From NCBI RefSeq assembly GCF_018917525.1, contig NZ_JAHLOS010000029.1, forward strand, positions 1-60,159: 60,159 nucleotides of DNA, in the 5' to 3' direction. Below, in pieces: positions 8,427-16,990 of this stretch; position 1 is the first letter of the stretch; each line of letters starts with the position of its first letter. The notes below the pieces were generated by a model. That model saw only the letters and a program-made list of their open reading frames with translations. It was not told the origin of the DNA and ran no database searches. The DNA comes from Enterococcus raffinosus. GTDB lineage: Bacteria; Bacillota; Bacilli; Lactobacillales; Enterococcaceae. A program made the translations under genes and the position numbers.

Positions 8427-9122
8427 TTAACCTCTTTCCTTATATGCTTTTGCCAGTGCCTCGATCATATCCGTCAGCATCTCTGCCGGTGATTCCGCGT
8501 TTGTGATCCCGCTGGTACAACCAGTCCCGTCCGCACCAAGTTCCATCGTGCGATAAACATCGTCTGCGGTGCTGATTCCAGCGGCCTGCATCACTAAAAT
8601 GTTCTCGTCAATCGCTTTAATTGCCTGATTGGTTTGTTCAATATAGCTACTATCACTTGTTTTTCCGGTTCCGATCAGTTCGGTCGGTTCACACAAAATG
8701 ACGTCCGCCCCCATCATTGCCACCGCCTGGGCTTCCGGAATAGAATCAGCACAAACAATCGTTTCAATGCCTAGCTCCTTGGCCCGTTTGATAGCCTGAG
8801 CTAACGCAGCGACAGTCATTGGGCGCTCGGCATGATTTAAGAAAACAGCCCGTGCCCCCGCATGATAAATCGATTCCGGTAAGACATGTCCGATCCCTCT
8901 ACCTGGATAAATCCCATCCATATGCTGGGCGGTGACGATGACCTTTTCTGTCGCCTGCTTCACTGCGGCGATATCCGCAAAAGGAACGGTGACTAAGATC
9001 GAACATTCCGGATATTTCGCTGCCATTTCATCCGCACGTTTCGCCAATTTCAGTAATTCTTCGCCGTATAAATAAGATTTCGGATTAAATACGAAAAATG
9101 GCGACTTGATTTTAGTAGACAT
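8427..9122 (-). CDS. Triosephosphate-isomerase paralogue (sugar-phosphate isomerase)
   Basis: The 231-residue protein has the short, archaeal-like form of triosephosphate isomerase. The three catalytic positions are visible: FNPK (Lys15), NHAE (His97) and CEPTELIGTG (Glu145). It is shorter than the bacterial glycolytic enzyme (about 250) and sits in an operon with a class II aldolase, a YjbQ protein and a SorC-type regulator. I infer a dedicated isomerase for a three- or four-carbon sugar phosphate rather than central glycolysis; members of this subfamily act on tetrulose phosphates in erythritol-type pathways. The start is backed by AAAGGGGG. The aldolase gene ends 15 bases upstream. Confidence 0.85.
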   Translation of the reverse strand: MSTKIKSPFFVFNPKSYLYGEELLKLAKRADEMAAKYPECSILVTVPFADIAAVKQATEKVIVTAQHMDGIYPGRGIGHVLPESIYHAGARAVFLNHAERPMTVAALAQAIKRAKELGIETIVCADSIPEAQAVAMMGADVILCEPTELIGTGKTSDSSYIEQTNQAIKAIDENILVMQAAGISTADDVYRTMELGADGTGCTSGITNAESPAEMLTDMIEALAKAYKERG

Positions 9123-9137
9123 TCGTTGTTCCCCCTT

Positions 9138-9974
9138 TTAATTCACGCTTTTCGTCGCGAAAACCTTATAGCACGCCTCTAGTGTTTCGGCCATCGCCTC
9201 GTTCGAAAACTGTTTCATTTCTAAATAATCCTTTGGTTGCCCATTCATATTTTTCTGATAAGCCGCATTTAGGAAATCCGTGAAAATATTGATTTTAGCA
9301 ATGCCGCTGATGGCACAGCGGTTTAGATTCGCGTTGCCAGAAGAAGAGCCGCCATGTAAAACCAATGGAACATCTGTGATCTGTTTAATTTCCGCTAAAC
9401 GTTCAAAATTCAATACCGGTGTTCCCTTGTAGGCTCCGTGAGCGGTTCCAATCGAGATCGCCAGCGAGTCGACATTCGTATTCTCGATAAAGGTCTGAAC
9501 ATCCTTGACCTCTGTGTAAATAGAATCGGTGGTTTCGTGATTTTCATAATTGGTGCCGGCACCAACATGCCCCAATTCCGCTTCTACTGTTACGTTTCTT
9601 GGGTGGGCATAATCCACTACTTTTTTAGTAATTTCAATATTATTTTCCAGACTTTCCTTAGAGGCATCAATCATGACAGAGGTAAAGCCCAAATCAATCG
9701 CCTGTTTGATAAAATCAAAATCTTCGCCATGGTCCAAATGCAAGACAATCGGTACAGAAGCCTTATTCGCCAAGTATTTCCCGATTAATGCCGCCTCTTC
9801 TAATGAGATCAAGTCTTTGTGAGCTTGGGCAAATGGCAGCATCAAGGGTTTATTTAATTTTTCCGCCACCGTAACAAATGTCCGGGCCGAATCTAGATCG
9901 ATAAAGTTCGTAGCAGGTACAGCATAGCCTTCTTTACTGGCCTGTAACAGCATTTCCTTGGAATTGACTAACAA
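9138..9974 (-). CDS. Class II (metal-dependent) sugar-phosphate aldolase
   Basis: This 278-residue protein is a zinc-dependent aldolase of the fructose-bisphosphate/tagatose-bisphosphate family. Seen are the metal-binding LHLDHGEDF (about residues 80-88), VEAELGHVG, the second metal His in GTAHGAYKG, the glycine loop VLHGGSS, and KINIFTD near the C-terminus. I place the start at TTG 9974, because AAAGGAGAGG lies a few bases upstream. An in-frame ATG at 10007 would be before that site and inside the operator region. It is first in the operon with the TIM paralogue and YjbQ, so it probably cleaves the ketose phosphate whose product the isomerase handles. Substrate unknown. Confidence 0.88.
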   Translation of the reverse strand: MLVNSKEMLLQASKEGYAVPATNFIDLDSARTFVTVAEKLNKPLMLPFAQAHKDLISLEEAALIGKYLANKASVPIVLHLDHGEDFDFIKQAIDLGFTSVMIDASKESLENNIEITKKVVDYAHPRNVTVEAELGHVGAGTNYENHETTDSIYTEVKDVQTFIENTNVDSLAISIGTAHGAYKGTPVLNFERLAEIKQITDVPLVLHGGSSSGNANLNRCAISGIAKINIFTDFLNAAYQKNMNGQPKDYLEMKQFSNEAMAETLEACYKVFATKSVN

Positions 9975-9989
9975 ATGAATCCTCTCCTT

Positions 9990-10023
9990 TTTACATTTGT
10001 AAAACACTATTTACTTTTGTAAA
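9990..10023. promoter_or_regulatory. Tandem palindromic operators for the SorC-type regulator
   Basis: TTTACATTTGTAAA (9990-10003) and TTTACTTTTGTAAA (10010-10023) are two TTTAC-N4-GTAAA palindromes 20 bases apart, about two helical turns. They lie directly upstream of the aldolase operon and beside the divergent regulator gene, so the SorC-type protein is the likely ligand-responsive binder. Confidence 0.65.
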
Positions 10024-10122
10024 AATTGTAGTATCATTAAGAGGAAAAGTCAACGGAATCCGCGGATATCATTTGGTATAAAAATAATTTTGTAGGAACA
10101 TATGTTACGAGGAGGGATACAA

Positions 10123-11043
10123 ATGCTTGATCGAGAAAATTTGATGCTGAAGACAGCGCTTCTCTATTACGAAGAAGAAGCCACCCAAAGTGAAATCGCC
10201 AAAAAGCTGAATATTTCGCGGCCAACGGTGGCTTCACTGCTTCACGAAGCCAAAGAAAAAGGCATCGTCAAGATCACCATTCAGCACAATGAGCTGCACC
10301 TGCTGAAGCTGCAAGAAAGGCTGATGGAAAAATATCAGCTAAACAATGTAAAAATCGCGGCAAAATCCCAAAAAGATAAAAAAGCCGCCGCCGGAAAACT
10401 CTGCGCCGACCTGATCGAGCCCATGCTAAAAAGCATCCATAAATTAGGAATCGGCTGGGGCTCCACACTTTATGAATACGTTGAGCACGCGAATTTATTA
10501 AATTTGAACCATTTGAAAATCACGCCGCTAATTGGCGGTATCGGTCTTTCAGAGGTCCGTTTTCACTCCAATCACTTAGCCTTTGTCTTATCTGAAAAAT
10601 ATAATAGCGAGGTCTCCTACTTTTACGCACCCGCGATTGCCGATACCTTAGAGGTGAAGGAAACCCTGCTTAAGTCAGAGCTAATCAAAGAAATCATCGA
10701 CGAAGGAAAAAAAGTCGACCTTGCGATCCTAGGTGTCAGCGACCCTATTCGTTCCGCCACCTATAAAAAATTGAAATACATTTCCGAAGAAGAAGCAGCG
10801 CTGCTGAAAAGCGAACACGCCATCGGCGATATCGGCAGTACGATTTTTACTGTAGACGGCACCCCGTTAAAAAAAGGCTTCTCCCAACGCCTGCTGGGAA
10901 TCGAACTACAGGACATCAAGAAAATTCCTCGAGTCGTCATCGTAGCTACCGGAAAGGAAAAAGCCGAGAGCGTCCACACTCTGCTTAAGATGAATTTTAT
11001 TACGGATCTGGTGATAGACGAAGAAATCGCTGAACTGCTTTAG
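10123..11043 (+). CDS. SorC/DeoR-type sugar-responsive transcriptional regulator
   Basis: The 306-residue protein has an N-terminal winged helix (TQSEIAKKLNISRPTVASLLHEAKEKG, about residues 20-47) and a SorC-type sugar-phosphate-binding domain (GIGWGSTLYE around 110; DLAILGVSD around 190). I start at ATG 10123, because GAGGAGGG lies just upstream; the ATG at 10102 precedes that site. It is divergent from the aldolase operon and probably controls it through the palindromes at 9990-10023. The last 58 codons are duplicated at 16729-16904, so this copy's 3' end appears to have come in with the island downstream. The intact frame implies function was kept. Confidence 0.9.
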   Translation: MLDRENLMLKTALLYYEEEATQSEIAKKLNISRPTVASLLHEAKEKGIVKITIQHNELHLLKLQERLMEKYQLNNVKIAAKSQKDKKAAAGKLCADLIEPMLKSIHKLGIGWGSTLYEYVEHANLLNLNHLKITPLIGGIGLSEVRFHSNHLAFVLSEKYNSEVSYFYAPAIADTLEVKETLLKSELIKEIIDEGKKVDLAILGVSDPIRSATYKKLKYISEEEAALLKSEHAIGDIGSTIFTVDGTPLKKGFSQRLLGIELQDIKKIPRVVIVATGKEKAESVHTLLKMNFITDLVIDEEIAELL

Positions 11044-11054
11044 TTCAGCGATTT
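10868..11054 (+). repeat. Left copy of 187-bp direct repeat flanking the IetAS island
   Basis: This stretch covers the last 58 codons of the SorC-type gene plus its terminator stem. It matches 16729-16915 with 9 differences in 187 bases by my alignment. Six of the nine are silent; three change residues (V/A, H/Q, N/D). It marks the left end of the 5.7-kb island. Confidence 0.93.
11028..11054 (+). terminator. Truncated terminator of the SorC-type gene
   Basis: CGCTGAACT and AGTTCAGCG arms span the TAG stop codon. Here only ATTT follows before CGG, so the T-run is cut; the right copy at 16889 keeps six T. The junction of the island lies here. Confidence 0.65.
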
Positions 11055-11148
11055 CGGTTCTATAATATTTTGTGTTGATTGACGGCTTCCTATAGTCGCT
11101 ATTTTAAACAACTAATATCTATTGATACATCAGAATAGCTCTAACCTC

Positions 11149-12984
11149 TTAATTTGTTAACAATTCAATTAGCTTATGTTCATTATAGTCGGCAATCACT
11201 TGGGAAAAATCATGTAATATTTCAAGTTCTGATAGCTTTCCTCTTCCAAATGCTTCTGGAAATTCACAGATAATTGACTGAAACTTTCTAAATATATATG
11301 CTAAAAAATATCCATCACTTGCTTCCTGATTTTCTTGTTCTATTTTTGCTATTGATTTAAATAGATCTTCCCTTGTAGTTCGATACCATTGCTTAGAATA
11401 ATCACTACAGCTTGATAATTGCTCACGTACTATATGATCAAACTGTGACATCAGGTTTCTGAGTGCCTCAGACTTGATAGGATAAAATTTCATGTTTTTT
11501 AAAAACTCGGATAATTGGAAGAAAACATTCGATATTTCAGAACGATCGCTGGAGCTCATCGGAAGTTTATAGTTGCGTACGCCAACCATTCTTTCAATTT
11601 CAATCTTCGTTTTGGGATGATAGACTAGTTCTTTTTTAGAGCGAAAAAAAGATTTTTTCGTTGTAACAGTAGCATTCACAAGAAACTTAGGAAGCAACTT
11701 ATTGATAAAGTAAGAATACGTCTCAGAAACGGTATAGGTTGGATTAGCTCCGCCATAATTTGAACTATCTAGACACCTCCATACAACATCTACAACTAAA
11801 TTCTCAGAATTATATTTTGATTGAGTGTAGTGTCCGCGAACCTCACATAACTGCCTTCCTTTTTCATCATCTATCCCAATATAATTAATATCACTTACTG
11901 GTGTAAACACATACCCGTCTTCATATTTGCCATAATCTGTTTGGTATGTTTGTACATAGTCTCTGATTGCTTCCCATACTGGTACATCAAGCTGCATAAA
12001 TTTATAGCTCATGTGACTATGACCATAAGGTTCAAAAGAACGCGCGTCAATTCTTTTCATAAAGTCAGTGATCTTTGCAATATATTTTGGTATAAATACA
12101 TCCATTACCTTACATAGATCACTCACCTCGTGCGGATATAGATAAATCCTACTGTTTCCAAAATCTGCAAAATACTGATTGTATCTTTCTAAATAAAGCC
12201 CTACATATTTTCTCATTCCTAACCGAAAATCAGTCTCTTTTCCAGAAGAAAGTATGGTCAATATTTGCTCATGAGTAAAAGTCAAATCATTTTCTGCTTT
12301 TTTTAGATGTCTGCTAAATTGTATTAAACAATTTCCTTGCCCTTTATTTGAAAAGAGATTATGTTTTGGATAGGCAGCCACCAAACGGACATTTCTATAA
12401 TCGATTATTATTTCCAATTCATCCTCGTTGATCGTAAGTTCCTCAGAAAAGAGATCGTTCTCAGTAAATAAAGCTAAATCTTCATTAATTTTGAGTAGGG
12501 TGCCGTTTAAAAGATATTTATCAAAAGTCTCCATGCTCTTAAGAAACGCTACCGGAAGTCGCTCTTCTTTTCGATCAAGGAGATTGCTTTTTGGAACCCT
12601 TATTACAATCGTTTTTTGATTATCTGCGATAGACTTTATTTTTTCAGACAGCTGCTCAAAAGGAGCTACCCAGTAAATATCCTCTTTATCAAGATCAACA
12701 TAGAACAGAAAAGTCAGATACCTTTTTTTAAACCATAATCGAACGGTTGATGTTTTGAGTTGCAACGATACGAAATCTTTATCTTCAGCAATTTTCTCCG
12801 TGCCCTTACATTGAGCATAGAACTCCTGCCCTGTATAGCTATTGTTTGATATAATGGCGCATGAAAAATCAAAACCATAATCATTATTATATTCGTTTAC
12901 AGAACCGTATTTTGACAAACGAGATTTTAATAGTGGCTCGGCTCCCTCACCTGTTTGTTGTGAAGGAGTTCTATTTACACACAC
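11149..12984 (-). CDS. DUF4365 domain protein, putative nuclease of the defence island
   Basis: The 611-residue protein begins with a DUF4365 domain (about residues 10-150), a restriction-endonuclease-like fold. The PD-(D/E)xK-type core is visible as YGFDF (Asp39) and QCKGT (Gln58, Lys60), followed by LWFKKRYLTFLFYVDLDKEDIYWV. The remaining 450 residues are not recognised; they are helical and charged. The gene starts with GTG, with AAAGGCGG seven bases upstream. It is third in a minus-strand unit after the AAA ATPase and the subtilase, 53 bases from the latter, so it is probably an added effector or regulator. DNA or RNA cleavage is inferred, not shown. No clear terminator follows before the repeat. 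Confidence 0.7.
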   Translation of the reverse strand: MCVNRTPSQQTGEGAEPLLKSRLSKYGSVNEYNNDYGFDFSCAIISNNSYTGQEFYAQCKGTEKIAEDKDFVSLQLKTSTVRLWFKKRYLTFLFYVDLDKEDIYWVAPFEQLSEKIKSIADNQKTIVIRVPKSNLLDRKEERLPVAFLKSMETFDKYLLNGTLLKINEDLALFTENDLFSEELTINEDELEIIIDYRNVRLVAAYPKHNLFSNKGQGNCLIQFSRHLKKAENDLTFTHEQILTILSSGKETDFRLGMRKYVGLYLERYNQYFADFGNSRIYLYPHEVSDLCKVMDVFIPKYIAKITDFMKRIDARSFEPYGHSHMSYKFMQLDVPVWEAIRDYVQTYQTDYGKYEDGYVFTPVSDINYIGIDDEKGRQLCEVRGHYTQSKYNSENLVVDVVWRCLDSSNYGGANPTYTVSETYSYFINKLLPKFLVNATVTTKKSFFRSKKELVYHPKTKIEIERMVGVRNYKLPMSSSDRSEISNVFFQLSEFLKNMKFYPIKSEALRNLMSQFDHIVREQLSSCSDYSKQWYRTTREDLFKSIAKIEQENQEASDGYFLAYIFRKFQSIICEFPEAFGRGKLSELEILHDFSQVIADYNEHKLIELLTN

Positions 12985-13037
12985 AAATTTTCCGCCTTTC
13001 CAAAAAAATTCTATATTCTCACGTATGTTTCAAAAAT

Positions 13038-15374
13038 TTATAAGTCGACTCCTCTATCAATATGAATATCAACTTCGGAGATGATATTTTCATGAACAAA
13101 ATTGTATTGGTCAAGACTTCTAATTGTGTCAGTATAAACATCCAACGCCTCTTCGGGATCAATAATTGAAATAATTAGACAATAGTCGATACTCGGAACT
13201 TTATTGATCGCTTGATAATATTTTGTAACGAAGTCCCTATATTGCCCTTCTAAAAATAGGAACCAATTTCGATCAGAATTTAAAAGCTCTTCATTAGCTG
13301 GCCTCAATTCGCTCAAATCACTATCGTATTTTTTTACTGGATAGTACTTATCCCCGTATTTAATTTGCAGCCGTTCAACTCCATACGTAACATTTTGTTT
13401 CATTTTGTTTTTAGCATATAGATCAGTGTTTAACAAATTTTTACTATCCTCTCGCCCAATCGGATTAAATCGTCTATGACTGTCCTCTCTATCGAATTTT
13501 TTTGAAAATGTCCCTAATTTTAGATTTAAATTAGATTGACAATACTCTGCCCCTAATCCACTGATCAGATGTGGATCATAGACTAGAGTAGCTTTTATTC
13601 GTCCTCTGAATTTCCCGTCCTTAACTAAATTTTTCGGAAATGGGAAATCCATAATATTGATATTTTTACCTTTGGCGAGATTTCCCCGTAGCAATAAGGT
13701 CGCTGAATAATCATCTTCTTCTAAAATAATATCCGCAGATTTGGGTTTCCCATAACCAAGTTTTTTCAGCTTTTCTTCCCATTTAATTATCGGAGATTCA
13801 GCATATCCAGCTGAGTGAATCAAAAGCGCTTTAATTAACAATGGATCAAACTCTTCTTGCAGAAGCATGGTTAATTCAGCTGCTTTTTTAGCAACCTTAG
13901 GTGTAGAAAAGCTTGTTCCAACTTGTCTTTCCTCCACACAATCCCCAGAAAAACCAATCTCTCCAATTACTTCAAACTCATTTTTAGAGGAGGGATTCGA
14001 TTTCAATGCGAAAACATCTCCACCATAATCGACCACTTCTGGTTTGATAATGCTTGCAGGGCCTCGACCAATCCTTGAATAAGGAGAAGGATAATCTTTC
14101 ACTGAAAATCCAAAATCATCTGATTCACGATTTGCTGAGCCAACAGTCATACTTCTTACACTATCAGCGCCAATACTCAATTTCCCAGCGATTCCACCTG
14201 AATAAAATGCTGCATCATTTCCAGCAGACTTGAAAATTAAGACCTGATTTTCTTTTTGAATACGGTCCAATTCAACCGCAAAGTCAGAAAAACGATCATT
14301 TTGAATCTCAGCATCTAGACTTACAGATAGATTCCAAATATTGACATTTGGGTTCTTGGTGATAGCGTTTTCTATATTTCTTACAAGTTCTGGACCTGTT
14401 ATTGGAAACTTTGGCACAACAGACACATCAACAATTCTGCATCCCGAAACTGATGAATCATGAAACCCATTCAGCTTATCTCCATGAATGAGTAAAGAAG
14501 CGATATATGTGCCATGATCTGTATTGAGTTCACCCTCGGTATAATACCCGCCCTTTCCTTGTACAACCCAATCTTTTGTAAAATCATTTATTTCAACACC
14601 TGTATCCAAAAGTCCCACAACAGGATAAGCGCGATCTTTTTCATAACTAATGAAATTTTCCTCCACTGAAAAGTCTACACTTAAAAGCGGAAAGGGAGGC
14701 AGTGTTTCCTCCAAGGGTTCAATACTTTTTATTGGGAGTTCTCGAACAAATTTGAGCTTATCTAGGTTGCTTTCTTTGAAAATAATTATTTCTGAGTTGC
14801 CGTATTTTTCTAAACTAAATGAAATATTCTTTTGCTGCAGAGTATCCAGAATGTATTTTTTTGCATTTGAATTGGTCTCTGAACTTCGAAAATCTAAGAA
14901 AGTCATTTTATGTCTTTCTTGCCTGTTATGAATATCCACCTGTGGTAAAAACGTTTCAATTGAATCAATCGCAGAAATCGTGATGTCATTCTTTTCAGTA
15001 TCATTCAAGCGAAGTTCAATCTTATTCATATCAAACTCATTTGGAACTTTTAAAATCATTGAATACTCCGAAGCCATTCCTATTTGAGTTAATTTTTCAC
15101 TGACTGAAAAAAGATCCACGATTTTCGCTTGATGAGTCTTCGCTTTCGCTTTCTCAATGAAATCTATTCTTACCGTTTTAGGGATACCAATTTTTTGATT
15201 GAAGTCCCAAGAACGATTGATTGATTTCAATTCTGAGATCAATTCCTGGCTATGGGAAAATAACTCTTCGCCAGAAAGAACCCATTTTGGTCTTTTACTA
15301 CTTCCTCCTCCAGGTGTTCCTCCATTATCAATCTCTCGTTGTTGAAAACGAATAATCGGATGTTTATCTGACAT
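13038..15374 (-). CDS. ietS: Subtilisin-like serine protease, IetS of IetAS anti-phage system
   Basis: The 778-residue protein contains a peptidase S8 domain at about residues 250-500. The triad is complete: Asp257 (VGLLDTG), His287 (DHGTYIASL) and Ser488 (GTSFSTP), with the oxyanion Asn386 (SAGND). There is no signal peptide, so it acts inside the cell, unlike degradative subtilases. A 240-residue N-terminal region and a C-terminal beta-rich part are unassigned. The start codon lies two bases after the ietA stop, and its AAAGGAGG sits inside the end of ietA, pointing to coupled translation. An AAA ATPase plus cytosolic subtilase is the known IetAS defence pair. Confidence 0.87.
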   Translation of the reverse strand: MSDKHPIIRFQQREIDNGGTPGGGSSKRPKWVLSGEELFSHSQELISELKSINRSWDFNQKIGIPKTVRIDFIEKAKAKTHQAKIVDLFSVSEKLTQIGMASEYSMILKVPNEFDMNKIELRLNDTEKNDITISAIDSIETFLPQVDIHNRQERHKMTFLDFRSSETNSNAKKYILDTLQQKNISFSLEKYGNSEIIIFKESNLDKLKFVRELPIKSIEPLEETLPPFPLLSVDFSVEENFISYEKDRAYPVVGLLDTGVEINDFTKDWVVQGKGGYYTEGELNTDHGTYIASLLIHGDKLNGFHDSSVSGCRIVDVSVVPKFPITGPELVRNIENAITKNPNVNIWNLSVSLDAEIQNDRFSDFAVELDRIQKENQVLIFKSAGNDAAFYSGGIAGKLSIGADSVRSMTVGSANRESDDFGFSVKDYPSPYSRIGRGPASIIKPEVVDYGGDVFALKSNPSSKNEFEVIGEIGFSGDCVEERQVGTSFSTPKVAKKAAELTMLLQEEFDPLLIKALLIHSAGYAESPIIKWEEKLKKLGYGKPKSADIILEEDDYSATLLLRGNLAKGKNINIMDFPFPKNLVKDGKFRGRIKATLVYDPHLISGLGAEYCQSNLNLKLGTFSKKFDREDSHRRFNPIGREDSKNLLNTDLYAKNKMKQNVTYGVERLQIKYGDKYYPVKKYDSDLSELRPANEELLNSDRNWFLFLEGQYRDFVTKYYQAINKVPSIDYCLIISIIDPEEALDVYTDTIRSLDQYNFVHENIISEVDIHIDRGVDL

Positions 15375-15375
15375 G

Positions 15376-16467
15376 TTAATCCTCCTTTGATAAATTTCTT
15401 ACTTTTCTTAAAGAAACATTTAAAACGGTTGCGACTTCTTTTTGAGATACTTTATGCGTCAACAAATATTTTATTGGTTTTTCAATTGAATCTTCCCCAA
15501 TATTCTCTCGCAAGAAAATCTCGTAAAGTAGTTGAGAGTAATTCAATATTTCATCATTACGTATCAATGTCTTTTTTGCCGCAGACAAGACAACATTTTT
15601 TATATCCGCAGGTGAATACCCTTCTGTGACAGTGGCTAATTCAGATAATTTTTTTTGATCATCCGAATAATTCGTTTCTAAAACAGTCGAATACTCAATA
15701 ATCAACTCTTTTCTTAGTTCACTGTCCGGAACATCCAGCTTTATGATCTTATCAAATCTGCGCCAAACAGCTTCGTCTAATAATTTCTCGTGATTCGTCG
15801 CAGCAATCAGAATACTATCATCATTGAAATTATCCATATTCTGTATCAAACTATTGACTACCCTCTTCAGTTCTCCTAATTCATTCTTGTCATCTCTAAT
15901 CTTTGCTAGAACATCAAATTCATCTAAAAATAATACACAAGGCCTTTGCGAAGCATATTCAAAAACCTTCCGTATATTTTTGGCGGTACTTCCTAAAAGA
16001 GATGAAACTACGCCATCCAATCTAACTGTTATGAGTGGTAAATTTGTTTGGAGGCTGATATATTTAGCGAGCGATGTTTTTCCTGTTCCTGGCTTTCCAT
16101 ATAAAAGTAGATGATTATTAAAATCAATTCCCGCTTGGATTAATTTGTCTCTACTAACATACGAATTTATAAAATCCATTATTTCACTCTCTACGATTTC
16201 ATTAAAAATCAACGTTTCCTTTGTTTCTGTAGGAATCGAAATATCCACCATATCTACCTTTGTCTCTTTATCAAAGGGTTTTGTACTCAGACCGTCCAAT
16301 GTAGTCAGATTTGTATTTTTTTCTTTGATCGTTTTCGTAATCTTATCACCAATATTTTTTTGTCCATTAGCAATTAAATGCTCTGATAGTTTTTGTGAGT
16401 AATTTATCACTTTTTGTCTATCATTTGAGAGTCCGCCCTCAATAATTTTTAAGATTTCAGAATACAT
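15376..16467 (-). CDS. ietA: AAA ATPase, IetA of IetAS anti-phage system
   Basis: The 363-residue protein has one AAA+ module: Walker A GKPGTGKT at residues 124-131, Walker B VLFLDE at 178-183, sensor ILIAATN around 219-225, and a WRRFDK arginine-finger region at 235-240. The N-terminal 90 residues are helical and may bind the partner. The C-terminal end (VSQKEVATVLNVSLRKVRNLS) looks like a helix-turn-helix. It is the first gene of the three-gene unit, with GGAGGGG before the ATG and a promoter at 16490-16518. It is likely to act with the adjacent subtilase, as in IetAS, sensing infection or regulating proteolysis. The island reads more AT-rich than its flanks. Confidence 0.87.
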   Translation of the reverse strand: MYSEILKIIEGGLSNDRQKVINYSQKLSEHLIANGQKNIGDKITKTIKEKNTNLTTLDGLSTKPFDKETKVDMVDISIPTETKETLIFNEIVESEIMDFINSYVSRDKLIQAGIDFNNHLLLYGKPGTGKTSLAKYISLQTNLPLITVRLDGVVSSLLGSTAKNIRKVFEYASQRPCVLFLDEFDVLAKIRDDKNELGELKRVVNSLIQNMDNFNDDSILIAATNHEKLLDEAVWRRFDKIIKLDVPDSELRKELIIEYSTVLETNYSDDQKKLSELATVTEGYSPADIKNVVLSAAKKTLIRNDEILNYSQLLYEIFLRENIGEDSIEKPIKYLLTHKVSQKEVATVLNVSLRKVRNLSKED

Positions 16468-16489
16468 TATAACCCCTCCGTTGATTTAA

Positions 16490-16518
16490 AATATAGCATA
16501 ACCGTTTCTTTTTTTCAA
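16490..16518 (-). promoter_or_regulatory. Promoter of the ietA-ietS-DUF4365 unit
   Basis: Minus strand: -35 TTGAAA (16513-16518), a 17-base spacer and -10 TATATT (16490-16495), about 22 bases before the start codon. Confidence 0.65.
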
Positions 16519-16639
16519 TATTTCGTTTCCAAAAGTAGTAAAAACGTTTTCCATAACCGTCTATTCGTTTCCGTTTGTTTTTGTAAATAAAACCATAAAT
16601 AATACACCTAGAGAGTAAAGTCACTATAAAAAAGACCAA

Positions 16640-16672
16640 GAACATTCTGTGTCCTAGGTCAACTAAACAATT
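16640..16672. terminator. Hairpin inside the right edge of the island
   Basis: GACC-AG-AC and GT-CT-GGTC pair with two mismatches (GACCAAGAAC / GTCCTAGGTC). It lies between the ietA promoter and the right repeat and might insulate the island from read-through. Confidence 0.35.
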
Positions 16673-16728
16673 TCGTGCATTTTTTATTGATGGATTTCAT
16701 TTGAGCAATCGCCGCCGAAAGCCCCCAC

Positions 16729-16904
16729 TAAAAAAAGGCTTCTCCCAACGCCTGCTGGGAATCGAACTACAGGATATCAAGAAAATTCCTCGAGTCGTCA
16801 TCGCAGCTACCGGAAAGGAAAAAGCTGAGAGTGTTCAAACCCTGCTTAAGATGGATTTTATTACTGATCTGGTGATAGACGAAGAAATCGCTGAACTGCT
16901 TTAG
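16729..16904 (+). pseudogene. Displaced 3' fragment of the SorC-type regulator gene
   Basis: The frame encodes the last 57-58 residues of the regulator (LKKGFSQRLLGIELQ to EEIAELL) and ends at the same stop. An apparent TTG start at 16701 lies outside the homology and has no ribosome binding site, so it is a remnant and not a small gene. The residues differ from the intact copy at three sites. Confidence 0.9.
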
Positions 16905-16915
16905 TTCAGCGATTT
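16729..16915 (+). repeat. Right copy of 187-bp direct repeat flanking the island
   Basis: It matches 10868-11054 with nine substitutions and no gaps. Here the terminator stem is followed by a full T-run, so this is probably the original chromosomal 3' end, displaced by the island. Confidence 0.93.
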
Positions 16916-16918
16916 TTT
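16889..16918 (+). terminator. Complete terminator of the ancestral SorC-type gene
   Basis: CGCTGAACT/AGTTCAGCG stem followed by ATTTTTT. The T-run missing at the left copy is present here. Confidence 0.75.
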
Positions 16919-16990
16919 AATGGATGGAAGATAACCGATTCTTTGCAGATAGACTACCATTTAAAGTGAAGCTTCAGTCAATGAACCTAT

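Noticed and set aside
11149-16467. Toxin-antitoxin or restriction-modification reading of the island
   Set aside because: No methyltransferase, specificity subunit or small antitoxin gene; ATPase plus subtilase fits IetAS better.
16457-16645. 62-codon minus-strand frame upstream of ietA
   Set aside because: It covers the ietA promoter and start and reads as AT-rich noise (many K, R, F, Y).
10862-16915. Simple tandem duplication of the SorC gene
   Set aside because: Only the last 58 codons and the terminator are repeated, and the copies are 5.7 kb apart with foreign-looking genes between.
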